DNA of 64,000 bases from Casuarius casuarius (GCA_003342895.1 PTFA01000158.1:1134026-1198025), one strand, 5' to 3'. Counted from the stretch's first letter, positions 25,351 through 39,004 are shown. Numbers and translations are program-made. Notes: generated from the letters alone by a model not told the origin.

Positions 25351-28300
25351 CATCAAAGGTATAAATATGATGTTTTGGGACATGGAGTTGATTAATATTA
25401 TTTTGAAATTAATTTGAAACAGAATTTCAGCATCAATTTTGCAGTTAAGTTACTACTTGCAACCATGCAAATTCCATAAACTAAACAGAATGGAGTTCAT
25501 CAGTGGGGCAGTGAAAAAGCTTTGTATGCAAACTTCAAAAAAACCTAGGCAGCACGGATGTGCTAAAAGAGAACCTGAATTCTCTGGAGTCCAAAATAAA
25601 ACTGAGAGGAGAAAGTAAAGGACCTTTTTTCTCCTTTGTCTGTCTCTACAACTGCGTAATACAAGACGACCAGTAACTCTTGAGTGCACGTTCTCCTATT
25701 CCTCGCAGTTTCTTGATGGTTGGGAACCTGTAACAGTAGACCAGAAGGTTTAATATAGCAGAACAGAGTTACTCACTGCTCTTCTTTGACTGTGTCAAAT
25801 TGTAGAGTCCCTCTTGCACGTTGGTGCCCTTGCCTTGCTGTTACGTGGGAGCATGTCGGGAAGGGAGTTCTGCAACTAGTATTTCTCATTTGCTAGACAG
25901 AGGAGGGTCTGGGACATAGTCTAGGTAAGAGAAAATGAAAGAACTCCATCAAGAAAGAACTAAATGTGTAGGACCAAATTGAAATGCAGACAAGGGCACC
26001 AAGGAGCCTTTGTTATTTGCCAAACAGATGTTCTGGAGCTTCAAGCCATGTGCTGCTTTATCAGGTTTCCACAGAGCGGCTCCATGAGTCTGCTGGACAT
26101 CAGCATTACTCCCACCTCAAGAAGCCACTTAACTTTGGAATATGTTCACTGAAAACAGGAATGCACAACATTTTTGAGAATGTCTTCTGGAGAAGACCAT
26201 GTAAATAGGGTGATTGTGTCCACATTATAAACTTAAAAAGCTACGAGGACTTTTTCTGAAACAGTGCAGAAGGTATTGAGGCTACTCATTCTGCATGTGC
26301 AAATGACTTGCAATAAACTTACTGCTCTGCCTGTCAGCTACACTTTCCTGTGCATAATCTTTTGGGCATATTCAGATGGAGGATGACTCCGAAAAGGAGG
26401 ACAGCATTAATGAAGATACTCTAGCAGGCTTTGGCATGGATGAGTAAGCCATTGGTTATTTTATCCTCTCAAACTGTCAGTTTAGATACTTCTGCCTGTG
26501 CTACCAGACAGGGCACTTGAAGAAAGGATGTGTCTCTAGGGGTGTAGACCTCACCATTAGTAGTTGAAAATATAAGGACTAGAAATACAACCAAAACATA
26601 TTCCCCCAGGAAGTCCAGAGCTCTGATATTGTTGGACTAGAGATGGGACTTTTTTCCCCAAAACTCACTTGGCTTCATTCCATCTTTCAATCTGTTGCAA
26701 GAACATCATGAAATACATTCATCGCCGGTTGCCATGTTATGTTGTCTGCAAGATAAAAATGCACGTTTTTAAAATATATTTATGGAGGCTTATACTTAAA
26801 ATAGCAAATGAATGCAAAAGAGCAAAAACCCAAAACGTCCTAAATCCCCAAACTCCACCCTTTGCTACATCACAGATAAATCAACAACGCAGAGTTGATT
26901 TTTTCTCTAGGACAAAAGTTTCACAGTATTTAAAAGTATGTTGATGAAAAGTGATTCATTAGGTGAGGTAATCATTTTTATACAGTGCATTTGGCAAATC
27001 TCAGTCAAATTACACCATAAAAGAAATATTACATTTGACAGCAAACTGTTTTTCCTGTGAAACTTGAGAATAAAAACAATGTTAATGGACTTATTTTTGA
27101 CTATGCTGCTTTCTGATAGCACTCTGTTTTTCATGCTCCGTTGTGCTCATGTGTTTTTCACGTCTTTGTTGTGGGGTTAAGCTTTAGATAAGTTTCTGAT
27201 GTTCTTCTATGGTGAAATCGTTCACATTTGTTTAGTTTAAGAATTATGGAAGAATATTATATCTAATTTGTCTGCTACACAGATTTCTTACCAGTTAAAA
27301 ATAAGAGTAGTTAAACTTAGAGAGTTTAGGGCTGCCTTAAAGGTGCACAATTTGCTTTTTCAATGTTGTCCATCTTTGTCGATTTTCATTAGAAAGGGGC
27401 GTGCATCGTTCACCAAAACACTGTGAATGTAAGGCAGTATTTCTTAAAACTGTAACAAATAACTACAAGGATTTAACAGAATGAGGTAAATCCCTTTATC
27501 CCCCTTTGCATGGATGACTTGAGAGCAAAAGGTTGTGCCCTCAGAGGGGCAGGAATACCGCGAGGAGTGTGTGAGGGGAGCAGGTTTATCAGGTGATGCT
27601 ATTCAGTCCCTGCGTTCCCACTGAAATTGCCCCAATGCCGTGCAATTAGTATACACCAGTTAGCAGCGATGGTAACGTCCTTTCTGCTTTTTGTTTGTCT
27701 TGTTGCTTGTAGAGAGGGCTGATTAGAGCTTTTGAGTGTGGAATTCACTTGCGAGTGATTTATTTTGTATCTTTAGGATGGGCTCCAGCTGCTCAAGGAT
27801 TTTTTTTTTCTTCCCCCCTCCCTTGGAAAATCTTGGTTTCAGATAGCAGCTCGAGCGGCAAGTGGTTGTGGTTAAGGTGTATTTCACAGCTTGAGAAGCT
27901 GTAATCGGTTCTTCTTGATACACTATTTTGTTCTGTAGTACGAGAGACTTTCATTTTTATCCTATATTAACTTCATTTCTACTTCCGTTATCTTCCTCCG
28001 AAATTGTTTCCAATCTCTTACTGTTTTAAGCGTCAACTGAAGTGTTTGTAGCAGGTTTATAAGAACCTATTGAGTAGCGTTAGCGTCAGGATATTAACAA
28101 GTCCGGGTATTCTAGGAAACCCCTGGAATGTTTCACAAAAGAATGTGCCCTAACTTAAGCTGCTCATTCAGAAATTAAACCCCTATTGATACACAGAAAC
28201 AGGCTCCTATTCATATGTTCCGTATGATTTGTAACATCCTAATCCTTTCCATGAATCCTCTCCTTATTCTCGGCATTTGGGGCTGAAACACATCATTTCA

Positions 28301-29392
28301 AAACATGGCTTCTTCACATTTTTTTTCAAAATGTCAGCTCTTCGTTAATTAAAGTCCTAATAGGCTCTTTTCAGAAGAGCATTTTTTTAGAAGTTATTTA
28401 AAAATGAATATTTAAAAACTGAGTGAATATATATTTAAAATTTATCACGAATCTGCACATACATACATTTACTTAATTTCATAAACCTTTAATTCCTTCC
28501 ACTTTCACCAGTTCATATATTTCTTACCTTCTGCTATTAATATCTTGTGTGTGAAAGATGTATAATGATACCCTTAGAAATATTGTACACCAGTAGCCAG
28601 TGGTAAATAATGAATAAAAATTTAACTTAAACTGATAGACCTAATGACCTTGCATCTGGTAGTTACTGCATGGTTTGCATACTTAATAGTAACTCACATA
28701 GCTTTTAGCATAATTTTGTTGAATTGTGATTGCTGTACTAATGTTCAGCTGTCACTGTAGTTTCTTGATGGATTACAAGTGATATTTTGAAGCCATAGTA
28801 ATTTTTTCCACAGTTGGCTTCTGCATGAATTATACTTTATAACTTTCTGATAAACACTTGAAATGGTAGAGGTCCAAGAATTGGCGTCTGCTACATGAGT
28901 TTGTAAAACTGTTTACATAACATTGATGAGTACATTAAGGTTGTAAAAAGAGGCCAAGAACATGTCACGAAAACTTGCATTTGTCTCCAGCTGATTACCG
29001 CAAATTGAAAATTAAGCAGTCTTGTCTAATCTGTTTTCATGGCTTTGCAGCATCCAGAGTGGTCTGTGAGTCAACATCAGGTGCAGTTAGAAAAAGGACA
29101 TGTTCTGGCTGAGGGACAGATGAATGGAAAAATATAATCCCCTGAAGAAAATAGTCCAAAGATGCTGGATATTACTATAAACTGAACGTACTTTTTCACA
29201 GAGCTGTTAGAGGTGAAAGAACGGTTCTTGGTGCAAATGTTCTGTCCACTGATTTTCTTCCTTTCCTACTAAAATGTGTTGTTATTAGCAGGTACAGTGG
29301 ACCAAAACTTGCCTTTGCATATTCCACGCTCCCTAGTTAGCTGCATCTTGTTGCCTCTAGGGGAATTAAGGAGATTTGTCACTGGGAATTCC

Positions 29393-29427
29393 TGTTTGTT
29401 TGTCTGTTTGTTTATTGTTTGTTTTTA
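29393..29427 (+). repeat. imperfect (TTTG)n run
   Basis: Units TGTT, TGTC, TGTT and TTTATTG form a degenerate TTTG microsatellite. Confidence 0.8.
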
Positions 29428-29946
29428 CTGAAGCCTTATAAAAAGCCAGATTGGGGCATGAAATTCCTGCTGCAGTGTTCCAAACAAAACAGCTCACAGC
29501 AAAAGGGTGGCCTGCTTCACCTGGCTGGATGCAAAGGCGACCCACATTGTCGTGCTTTAATCCTGGATCTGTAAGTCACGGCTGACATTATTTCTTATGA
29601 AATGTTGACTTTGGAAACAGTGCCTAGCACAAACAAGTAGAATAGTTAATTCCTATTAGCTGTGCATTTCTATCAAATGCATGAGAATAGTGGTAGACAT
29701 ACTTTTGGTCCTCCTATGTGTGTTCTTCTGTTGTGCATCCAGAAGGAGTCAGTTGAGTCACAAGGTGTGTATTGGGATCATCTGGATTTATTTTCCTGGT
29801 TGTGTGTCTTCTGCTGGCCCATTACTATGGGGCACTGGGTATCACTTAGGTAGACTTTTTCTGCATGTCTTCATACTTGAAGTTAAGCTCCAAAAGGTTT
29901 ATTTTTAGATGAGAAACATAATCCAACACCTTCAGTTCCCAGGCTT

Positions 29947-29968
29947 GCTAGGGACTGCAGTCCCTAGC
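29947..29968. repeat. perfect 22-bp GC-rich palindrome
   Basis: GCTAGGGACTG is followed by CAGTCCCTAGC, an 11-bp arm repeated inverted with no spacer. It is centred on a CTGCAG and has 14 G/C of 22, unlike the AT-rich surroundings. Confidence 0.92.
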
Positions 29969-30313
29969 GAAGGTTTATCTGCTGCACCATTTTATTTGAC
30001 TTCATATTTTCAGGGACAGCAAAGTAAACTGAGCTTGCTGGTGATGTCTATCATTGCTCTTCATGCTTTCTAAATTAAAAAGGGGGACATCACAAGTTTT
30101 ATTCCAAGAGCACAAAGGTTTACATTTGTGACTATGGTGTTAGAAGTGAAAGCAAATTCTTGCAAGAAACAACAAAATTCGAAGTTAATATCTACCTACT
30201 GTCACACCTTTATTTTTCTTGCTGTCATTTAGTGTTTCTTTGAGGCTTTTCTCAGCGGAGGGAGTCAGAGGATGAGCTCAGTAGACACGCGCCTTCAGAG
30301 CGCTGCTTCTCAG

Positions 30314-30354
30314 GGGGGTGAGTGAGGGTCTCTTCTGGACCCTCGCTCACCTCT
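30314..30354. repeat. strong hairpin, 17-bp stem and 7-nt loop
   Basis: The left arm 30314-30330 pairs with 30338-30354 with 14 Watson-Crick and 3 G-T pairs; the loop is TCTTCTG. A possible outer helix, CGGAGG (30256-30261) with CCTCCG (30363-30368), would enclose it. It is shorter than a usual microRNA precursor. It could be a structured RNA element if transcribed with the gene, or simply an inverted repeat. Confidence 0.6.
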
Positions 30355-30532
30355 GTGATATGCCTCCGTTATCAGGATGCTGGGGAATATAGATAGATCT
30401 GCAGAGGATCTCCACTTTTCCTTCCTTCCTTAATAATCAGCTTTGGTTTTGCACCTGTTTTAAACTTTGGGTATATGAGAGCATCCAAGTTCAACATCAT
30501 TTAAACTTTTCTGGGCCTAAGCTGTCTTTTAA

Positions 30533-30760
30533 CATAGAATAACAGGGCTTAAAGAAATCCTGAGAGAGCTTCTAATTTTACCCATACCCCAAGCTGTACT
30601 TACTGCTTTTCTGTCAGACGTCTGACTAACTTCATCATTCCCTTTAAATGTTTCCTACTTGCAGACAAACCCTCCCGACACGATACCTTTTGCTTTCTCT
30701 ACTTATGTCATATTCCTATTAAGTAAACATTACCTCTAGCTCTTAAAGTTGCATTAACAT
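30533..30760. repeat. possible ancient CR1/L3-like fragment
   Basis: ATAGAATAACAGGGCTTAAA followed by AATCCTGAGAG resembles a heavily diverged form of the CR1/L3 3'-end block seen as 'agaatcacagggctgg...'. The rest is too diverged to assign. Confidence 0.25.
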
Positions 30761-32322
30761 GGTATGTCATTATACTTCTGGATAACTTTGGGAAGGAACA
30801 AGGCGCGTCTTTTTTTAAACTGCTTAATTTTTATGGATATTGGTTTTTACGGGAGGGCCAAAGCCCAGATTCACACAGCCCAGAGTCTACCTAAGTCTCT
30901 TTAACTGTTGCAATTTGTGTCTTTTGTGAACTTTTGAGTTTTCTGCATTTAAATCTTGGCCTTTATGTGAAAATGGGTGGAGATAGAACAAGGTGTAGTT
31001 TAAAGTCAAAAGCCCCATTCCCAGTATTAAATGTCCTTAGCAACACTGGCACTGTGCTGAAATCTGAACAGTGGACATTAAATACATGATTAATCATATG
31101 TTTTAGGAAAAGGCCCTTCACTAGCATGTAGATGTATATTTTGATGAAGCAGTCCAGAAATGGAAAACCATGTAATTATGTGTATATTTAGCATATTGCT
31201 GTCATGGCACTGGAGAACCACAAAATATAATTTGTATATATAGAATGGGTTAGAAAAGCAGCAAAAGTTTTTCTTAATGTTACTTCTCAGTAGTATAGCA
31301 ACAGTATATGCTGTTGATACTGGTGGTATGAAGTAGATGCATCCTCCCAGCTGCCTGGTTTAATTTAGTGTTCCCCGAAAGAAATACAATAAATGCTTAT
31401 TGTAATACCCATGTGAAGCATCTTTCTTACCCAGCTTGGAAAATGGGGCTGATACTTCTTTCAGCTTTGATGAATCTTTATTCTGATTTTATTTTTTCTC
31501 CTATGTGTGAGTCCAAAGTGGTTATCAAGTGTCCAGAGCTCTGTATACAGAGCCTCCGCATTCTGCAGAGAGTGTCTGACTAGCTGAACATTGCGAGATC
31601 TCAGCACGTATGCGTTGGACTTACGGCTTCTGATTTCCTTAATTGTATTTAATTCATGTGTTCATTCTTTGCATCTTGGGGAGACTAGAAATTACCTTGT
31701 TAGCAAGCAAAGTAAAGTAAGTTGATAATTTCGTGAAACCTGGTGAACTCAAGAACTGGGACACAGTGAAGAGCTGCAAACGTGGTGTCCCTCTCGGTGT
31801 AATTATGAGAACTGGCAACACTTTGATGCCTTCACTGCATAGTAGTTTTAAACACGAAACTCGTATATTTACAGAACATAATAATTGTTTGAGATTTTAT
31901 TGATGTCATAAAAATTAAACAATGGTACCAACACTGTTTGACTTCTCTGCAATAATTTTGTTTTGGAAAGATATTTTCATAAATACCATGTTCTTTCACT
32001 AAGTTACTTAATTGCAGAAAGCTTTTCATGTTGCATGATTACAAAATATTTTTTTCATAATTTTGGGAGCATTTTGTGTTTTCATTGGTGATTGCACATA
32101 TTCTTGAATGTTTTATTTTCTGGTAAGTGTAGANTTCTTTTTTATCAGTCTTTATTTTTAAAAATCTTAGTTGGAAGCATTACTGTGTTTAATATTGTTC
32201 AGAAGCCACATGTATGTAACCTGTAGAGTTAAAAAGGACCAGAAGTTTATCAAAGTCCCCCCTGGGACTGTGTCCTATAAGCTTGGCCTTTATGTTATAT
32301 CATTGAAAGCTTTCTCAGCAGT

Positions 32323-32328
<6 letters not shown>

Positions 32329-32358
<30 letters not shown>
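32329..32358 (+). repeat. (GT)15 microsatellite
   Basis: Fifteen perfect GT units, preceded by a T5 run and followed by GATGCTGC. It is probably length-polymorphic. Confidence 0.97.
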
Positions 32359-32360
<2 letters not shown>

Positions 32361-34063
32361 TGCTGCTTAGTATTTCAAATATTGCAACTGGATGTGCAGC
32401 ACTAAAAGTATGGTTTATTTTTCACAGCACTGCAGTAATTTAATAATAAAAATACGTTAGGATAAAGTTTGGCTCCATGCTTTTCTACAGTATAAGCCAA
32501 CAAGGGAGTTACTAAGGAGTGAAATTCTGCTGTAGTATTGAAATTTGGTTCTCAAAATAGTGTTTTCTGAGACAGGATTTTCAAGACTTCGTATGATACT
32601 TATGAACCTCAGAGGTGTGTCTACATGGCACAACATAATGCTATGCTAGAGATCTGTGTGTTAATGCCAGGTAAGCAGGTAAATCTGCATGATGCAATGA
32701 TGACAAGGAAATACTATATATGCAAAAATAAAAAGCTTACGTCCCAACAAACCTTGCAACGTGGCCATTTAACTTGTCTGTAGCATCCAAATGGCATTGC
32801 CGTAATGCTTATGGCTCGATATCTGGTTTATTTGCAACCGTCTTGGTGATTTCTGCAACACACTGCATTATAAACAAGCGTATTTTTGAATAACAGTCAG
32901 AGCCAAAATCTCACTTCAAGTCCATGTAATACAAATAATCGTTCGTTTATCTAAGAGGAGTGTATCATCTTCACTCTGTAACCTAATTCAGCAATGACCC
33001 TAGCACATTAAGAATGATTGCTAGTTTCTTTAAAATCTTTTTATAGCTTTTCATTTTGTTAAAACTTTATTCTGATTATATATGCCAATTTTATTAAATG
33101 TCAGAGATATGGGTAATGGGCCATAGAAGACTAAAAATATAAATGGATAGTCTCCTCGTAATCACATTTTTCTGAATTGAAACAAAGCAAACAGCCAAAC
33201 ATTTCCCTCAAATCCAATTAGAGGCCCATTTGGGGAAAGCAAATATTGTATCCATTTCATTTGAATGCTAGAATTAATCTTTGTGGTAGGCTTAGCTAAC
33301 TGCAATTTTGAATGACCTGTAAATAGCATGAAGTATGTTCACAGATTTTTTTTTTCTTTCCGATTGCAGACAGGCAATAGAAGGAGCCAGAGTAGGACTT
33401 GGCAGTAGGTGAAGTTAGCAAAGCTCTTGGGGTAACATAGAGTTGCTGCAAATGTCACCATTACTTAAACTAACTATTTGTAAGCCAAACCCTCTATGAG
33501 TGTAAAATCATTGTTTTTCTTAACAACAATAAAACACAGAATCAGTGCCATTGCAAAAACTGAGGTAGACAACGTGTTTCTGTGCATGCGTGAAGATACG
33601 TTTCCTGGTGTCTTTTGGCCCCTAGAGGCCATTTGACGTCTCATCTTCCTGCCTTCAGGTTTTTTGTTTGTTTCCTGTTTTTGTTCTCTGCCTGTTTTGG
33701 AGAGACTTTTTGGGTTTCGTTACAGCATGAAGTTATCAATGTTTTGTAAAACTTTCTTAGACAAAGGTTAAAATTGGGTAGTGGAAAAAGGACATCACTT
33801 TCCAAAATGCAACAATCAAATTGAACTAACCACATAAATCCCTAGCTTCCTCGTTCGTTCGTGTCCCATCATTAATCTCAGCTTCTTCTATTAGCCATGA
33901 GAGACAGGGACTTGGTGAAAGGATTTGGAAGATGGAGGGTGGCCACCTGAGTCCTAGATTGCTTTAGAAAATTGTGTCCTTCATCTGCCAGCTTCTGAGA
34001 CCATGGTGCCCTAATTGCTGTTGTACAATGAAAGAGGTGGCTTTCGTACAGCTAAAATAATAG

Positions 34064-34085
34064 TTTTTGTTTTGTTTTGTTTTGG
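34064..34085 (+). repeat. (TTTTG)n microsatellite
   Basis: About four TTTTG units in a row, ending in GGAAG. Confidence 0.85.
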
Positions 34086-37000
34086 AAGATCTTTTAATCT
34101 GAGAGAAGCCCTATTTATTTAAAAATGCACGTTTCGGGAAGTAGTAATCCCCCTCACGAAATCCCTAGAATGGGAGAGTTGTAAGCGGCAGGGTAATTAG
34201 CGTCACTAGAAACCTGATTTCCGATTTGGCAGTAGCACACACAACTTGATTAGCAATCAGACGTGAAGCGTTGATTAGTAACAGCTTTGGTTCACAGCTC
34301 TGAATCCGGTATCGTAATTTAACTTTAATGTAAACGGCTTCCTTTACGACTGCAATGTCACATTCTTGCCAGAACTGCAGAATTTTTCTAAAAAATTTCA
34401 ATCCTTGGCTTTATGCAAAAGCTTAACGGGACCGTAGTTGGCTGTTGATGGTACTGTTTGCCAGCTTCATTCACTCTTTTTTTCCAAATATTATAAATGC
34501 TGCATTTAGTATAGATCTAAAAGAAAACAGCGTGTGCTCTGCTGTGCTACTTTTTCCCCCTTCACCCCGAATGTTGTCTCGACTTTCTCTTTCTTTGCTC
34601 ATCTATTTTTTTTAATATTGTTTTACTTTCCATGCATGTACTACTTACAAAAGTAACCTTTTAAAAAGTTCATTTTATAATTCGAGCACAGTTAAAGGAA
34701 ATGTCATTGGGTACTTTCTTTCACTTTCTGTTTAAATACAGAAAAATAAACTGTCAGTTTGGTTTGGAAACACAGGCAATGAGACTTTTCATTGAGTTTT
34801 GATTCCAGCTGCATTGCACATTTAATAGTTTGAAGTACAATTTTTAGAAGAGTTTCAGCTACAACTTTTCTGACTTCATTTATTTTTAAATTTAATTTGT
34901 AACATGTCTTCTGAAAGTTACGTGTTGTCCATAGATACAAGATTAGATGTTTTTGTTAATGTCACCCTTAATAATTACTCCTTTTCTCCTACTCCCGGAC
35001 TGGATGGGTAAGACCTATGAGTAAAGATGGAAGGAGAATAAATGTTTGATCCAGAAAAAGATTAATTCAGCAGAGGAGGAGGTAGGGTTGTAAATCCTTT
35101 CTTCATCTTAAACTTGCCTGTATGGATTTCCGCTGCCCAAATCACAAGTTGTGCCTCATGATCCTGATTGGCTTTAAAGCAGCCAGCTCTGAGGGCGGTT
35201 AGAAAAGTTGCTGTGCCTGTCACTGTCACCAGTTCTCTCTTGGCAGTTTTGCCTGAATTGCCCTTTCTCACTCTCGGGAAGCAAAGGAGTCCCGCCAGGT
35301 TTTCCACCTCATTCCTGGCAAAGTGGTGGGAGAGAGGAGAGCAGGTGATCACTCCTGTTCCGGCATAATCTGGGAAGCCCACACGCAGACCGCGTGTATT
35401 TCTGAGGATCCGCAGGAGAGCCAGCCCAGGGTATCTGCATAATGCAGCCAGGCTGTATTAACCATTTTCCACAGTATTTTTTATTTTGCTGAAGCGATCC
35501 CAGCAGTGCCTCTGAAGGAGGCTTGTCAGCCGCAGCATGCCTCTGCAGGGACTGCGTATTCAGAGCGCTCTGACAGTGAAAACGCCTTGAAGACAATGGT
35601 CGGAGAGGCTAATCGCAACCTTGGGAAAAGATAGGATGTGGAGAAGGAGCATGAAGGCAGGAAGGGCTTAGATTTGGTATGAGGGGGAAAATGTTAATGT
35701 TAACAGCAGCTGGTGAATGGGGCAGATTATTTTTTCTCGCAGCATTTCCAGATGTCTTGATATGACGACTGCTCGGTGTCTCTAAGAGATATGTTACGGT
35801 CTATCTGAATTGACAAAAAGGTTTGTGCATGTGGCCAAGGGACCACACTTGTCTGAAATATGTCTGTTCTTTCGGGGGCAAGGTATCTTTGTGAGATATG
35901 CAAGTTTTAATGCCTTTAATAAGGTGTAAACAGAGACGTATCCATGAAATGGCAAAAATTATCAAAGAAAAAAGAAGGGAAATGTGATTGAATCTTCTGT
36001 GTTAAAGTAACCTGACAATTTAATGGCAAATTTCCTATTTTTTGACCTCCTGTGCCTTGTGCAGTTGTAGATCTAGAAAGGAAGCTCCTTTGTGTTTAGA
36101 TGCTACTCAACTGCAAGTAGGGGTTTTGGTCCAAAGAATCACATCTAAATGCCTCCCTGCTTCCAAAGTTGGTGCTGCAAGTTCAGATTTGAGCTTCTTT
36201 ATCTCTGCTAGGAAAATATCTGAGCAGAGTGTCCTTTTTTTAAGCTGATATGAAAGTCGAGAGTAGCTCTTGAGCTCAGAAGAGTCACATGTAATCAAAT
36301 TTATTAAAATTATTAAGATACAGCTTCCCATAGATGTAGTTAAATGAGGACCAAAATGCCTCTGTGTAGCCTCGTCATATTAAGTCGGTGGATTTGGATA
36401 TTATTATTGGCACAGTGATAATGTCCTTCTCAGGTCCCTGAGAAGGGTCTGATTATTGTTCAGATAGCTGGAAAGTTCAGTACAACAAAGTAATGAAGAG
36501 TAAAAATAGATTTAGTGAAGTGTTCAGTCATAGTTTTTAGAAATCATATTTTCTGCTTAAAAAGTAACATGTGAAAAATGCCAGAAGTACCCATTTGTGA
36601 AAGATCTTTGATTTTGGTTTCCGTTGTCTTATCACATTTGACTGGGTTAGCTCTTTCGTTACCCAGAGAGCTCAAGTATTTCATTTTAGAATAACTTTGC
36701 GATTGGTTGTTTCAGTCCCAGGGCCTTTTGAAAAACTAGTATTTTCAAAATGTGATTTTATTTCAGAGTCACCGCATCAGCAAGTTAGTCTCAAAAAATC
36801 TAGAGCTAAGCTTGAATTAAGAATTCTTCCGTTTCTCTCATTCGTAGTGATTGTGCCTATGTTGCGGATTCTTGACTTTTTTATAATCCTGTTTTTTTAC
36901 TGGTGCTTAATCTGCCCTTTCAGTCTCGTAATCACAATCCATTTGATCAGTAAGGTGAAAAGTATCAGACCATGAGAGGAGGAGTGGAGAAGGTACTGAA

Positions 37001-37329
37001 GGGGATTTATAAGAAAAAAAGAGAGAGAGAAATGAGCTCTTGTCTTCATTTAGATGACAAATGGGGAAAAAAAAGTCAATGCAAAAAAAAGTAGAGGTTA
37101 GATTTGGAGAGATGAAAGGGTAGAAGAGTAAAGAGGATATATAAATGAGAGAAGGAACAGAGGAATGGCTACAGAAAGCAGCTCAGAAAAATGACGACTT
37201 TATTGCTATTGAGCATTAACAATGGGGAATGAGGGATAGGAGAGCAAAGGCAGGAGTCTTCTTCAGCAGCCTGAAACAGAAAGTGGATTATCCTCCGCAG
37301 CTTGCAGAGACGAGCAGATAACTCCTAGT

Positions 37330-37505
37330 TCCTGACAGCGTGGGATCTGACAGCGAGGGTTGTAGCTGGCGTGTTCAGACACGGTGGCGTATTATCTCGG
37401 CAATCAGGCACGGCACCTTAGCTCGGAAGCCTTCTCCCCTCCTCCACGTCCTAATGGGCAGGATGTGCTGCGGGAATCGGCAAACGCGGCTGCGCTCGCA
37501 GGGCT
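37330..37505. promoter_or_regulatory. CpG-dense patch inside the inferred intron
   Basis: About 15 CpG lie between 37338 and 37498 in moderately GC-rich DNA, while flanking kilobases hold few. The 37005-37165 block just before it is strongly purine-biased on the + strand. A regulatory element or internal promoter is possible; no TATA box or exon was assigned. Confidence 0.25.
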
Positions 37506-38976
37506 TTTCCTTCCCACATGGCCATAATGAGAGCTCTGCAGAGGAGCTTCTAATTTACTCTTACCCTGAAGGATAACATAAATAATACAGGAATGCTGTT
37601 AAAACAGCATGGCATGTGCTGTTGCTGTGAGCTGCTTTCTCCTTATGAATTCTGGGGGTGAAAAGCAGCTTGCTTCCTCAGAAGACCGCTTGTGCAAAGT
37701 CCATCAATTGGTCACGGAGAAAATCTTTAGAAGGGCTTATGACAAGGCACACTAATAAAACCCCCCAAAACAGAATTGCTGGCATTCAGCCTTGCAGTTC
37801 AGTGTGGGAACTTCTCTTTCCCATGTGATAGAGGGAGAGCAGCATAAGCTCATGTACAGCACCTCCGTACACACACAAACACAAATAATTATAGCGAGTT
37901 CATGCCTTGTTGGAAGTATGTTAGTATCAAGCTTTGGCTGTATTCCACTTTTGCTGTTTTCTTTATGAAAAAAGATAAATCTGTGTGTGGCCTTAGGTTC
38001 TATTTATGTTCCAAACACGCATGATTACAATCGCCCCTGTTTGCTTGTGCGCCAGAATTGCCTCAGCGGGGGAATTTGGAGAACCCCAAGTTATTGCTGG
38101 GGCTCCTTGCTTCTGCTGCTCTTCCCGTTCCAACTGGGGCCTTATCCAGCTAGGAGCTGGAGGGTGGCCGAGGGTTTCCGCTGTGCTGTCAGGTACCCCG
38201 TGCTGGATGGGGACAGCTGGCCCTGTCGCTGCCTCTGCTGGCTCCGTACCAGGTGCAAATTCCCCTCCGATGGGAAAATTCTCTGCCGGGCAGCTGTAAG
38301 CAGATTATGTGCTCTCTAAATTACTGCTTGCTAGGCAAAAAAGCGGTGCCTTCCTGGAGCTTGAGGTTCTGTCCCCGGGACATTCAGGGCGATGAGACTG
38401 GTAGGAAAGGTGAAGCACACCAAATGCCTTTAATGGCACACGACTGAGCCAACATCTCAGATTTTCCAATCTGAATATCATTTTAAAAAGCTTAAACATT
38501 ATAACGTGTTACTGCGCTTTTCCCTTCTCGGGGGAATCTGACCTGTTTGGCACGTGCATTTTACCGCGCTGGTTTGCAGCCTGCATGGCTCATGGGGGTC
38601 AGCAGTGGAGTACAGGCTTTTCACCACTTGAGCAATGAAGCATCGAGTAAAAGCTATTATTACCAATTAGTAGTGGCCTGTATGAAGCAAATCATTAGTC
38701 TTAGTTCAGTTATTAGCGGCCAGGTGTTCATGAAACGTACCATATGTGGCTAGCGTTATACCTTACCTTCGTCAGCAGTCTCCCTTGAAGCCAATTGCTG
38801 ACTACATGACGTCCCCCCGCTACCTAGGCGTATTCTTTTTTTTCCCCCCTTCCAATAAAAGAAAAGTGTGCCTGGATTCACTGCAGAGATTTCTTCTGTG
38901 CAGTATTTTCACGTACTTCCTAGTTCACATAATGACTTTACAACAGAAATTTTAGAGAGCCAGCAACATGAATTTA

Positions 38977-39004
38977 AGTGCTATTTAAGAACTTAAATAG
39001 CACT
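38977..39004. repeat. 13-bp inverted repeat with 2-bp spacer (near-perfect 28-bp palindrome)
   Basis: AGTGCTATTTAAG, spacer AA, CTTAAATAGCACT. Both arms match perfectly. Confidence 0.92.

Larger units (their letters stand above)
20766..32328. other. non-coding interval with palindromes and a possible old repeat
   Basis: There is no assured gene. It contains the exon-like minus-strand ORF at 23008-23349, A-runs at 22737-22750 and 22892-22904, palindromes at 25329-25350 and 29947-29968, the hairpin at 30314-30354, a TTTG-rich run near 29393-29427, and one ambiguous base (N) at 32134. Confidence 0.45.

Noticed and set aside
36697..36975. Plus-strand ORF with a hydrophobic stretch, considered as an upstream membrane-spanning exon
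   Set aside because: The sequence does not match TMEM135 and there is no phase-2 donor ending in AG or CG at a suitable place.
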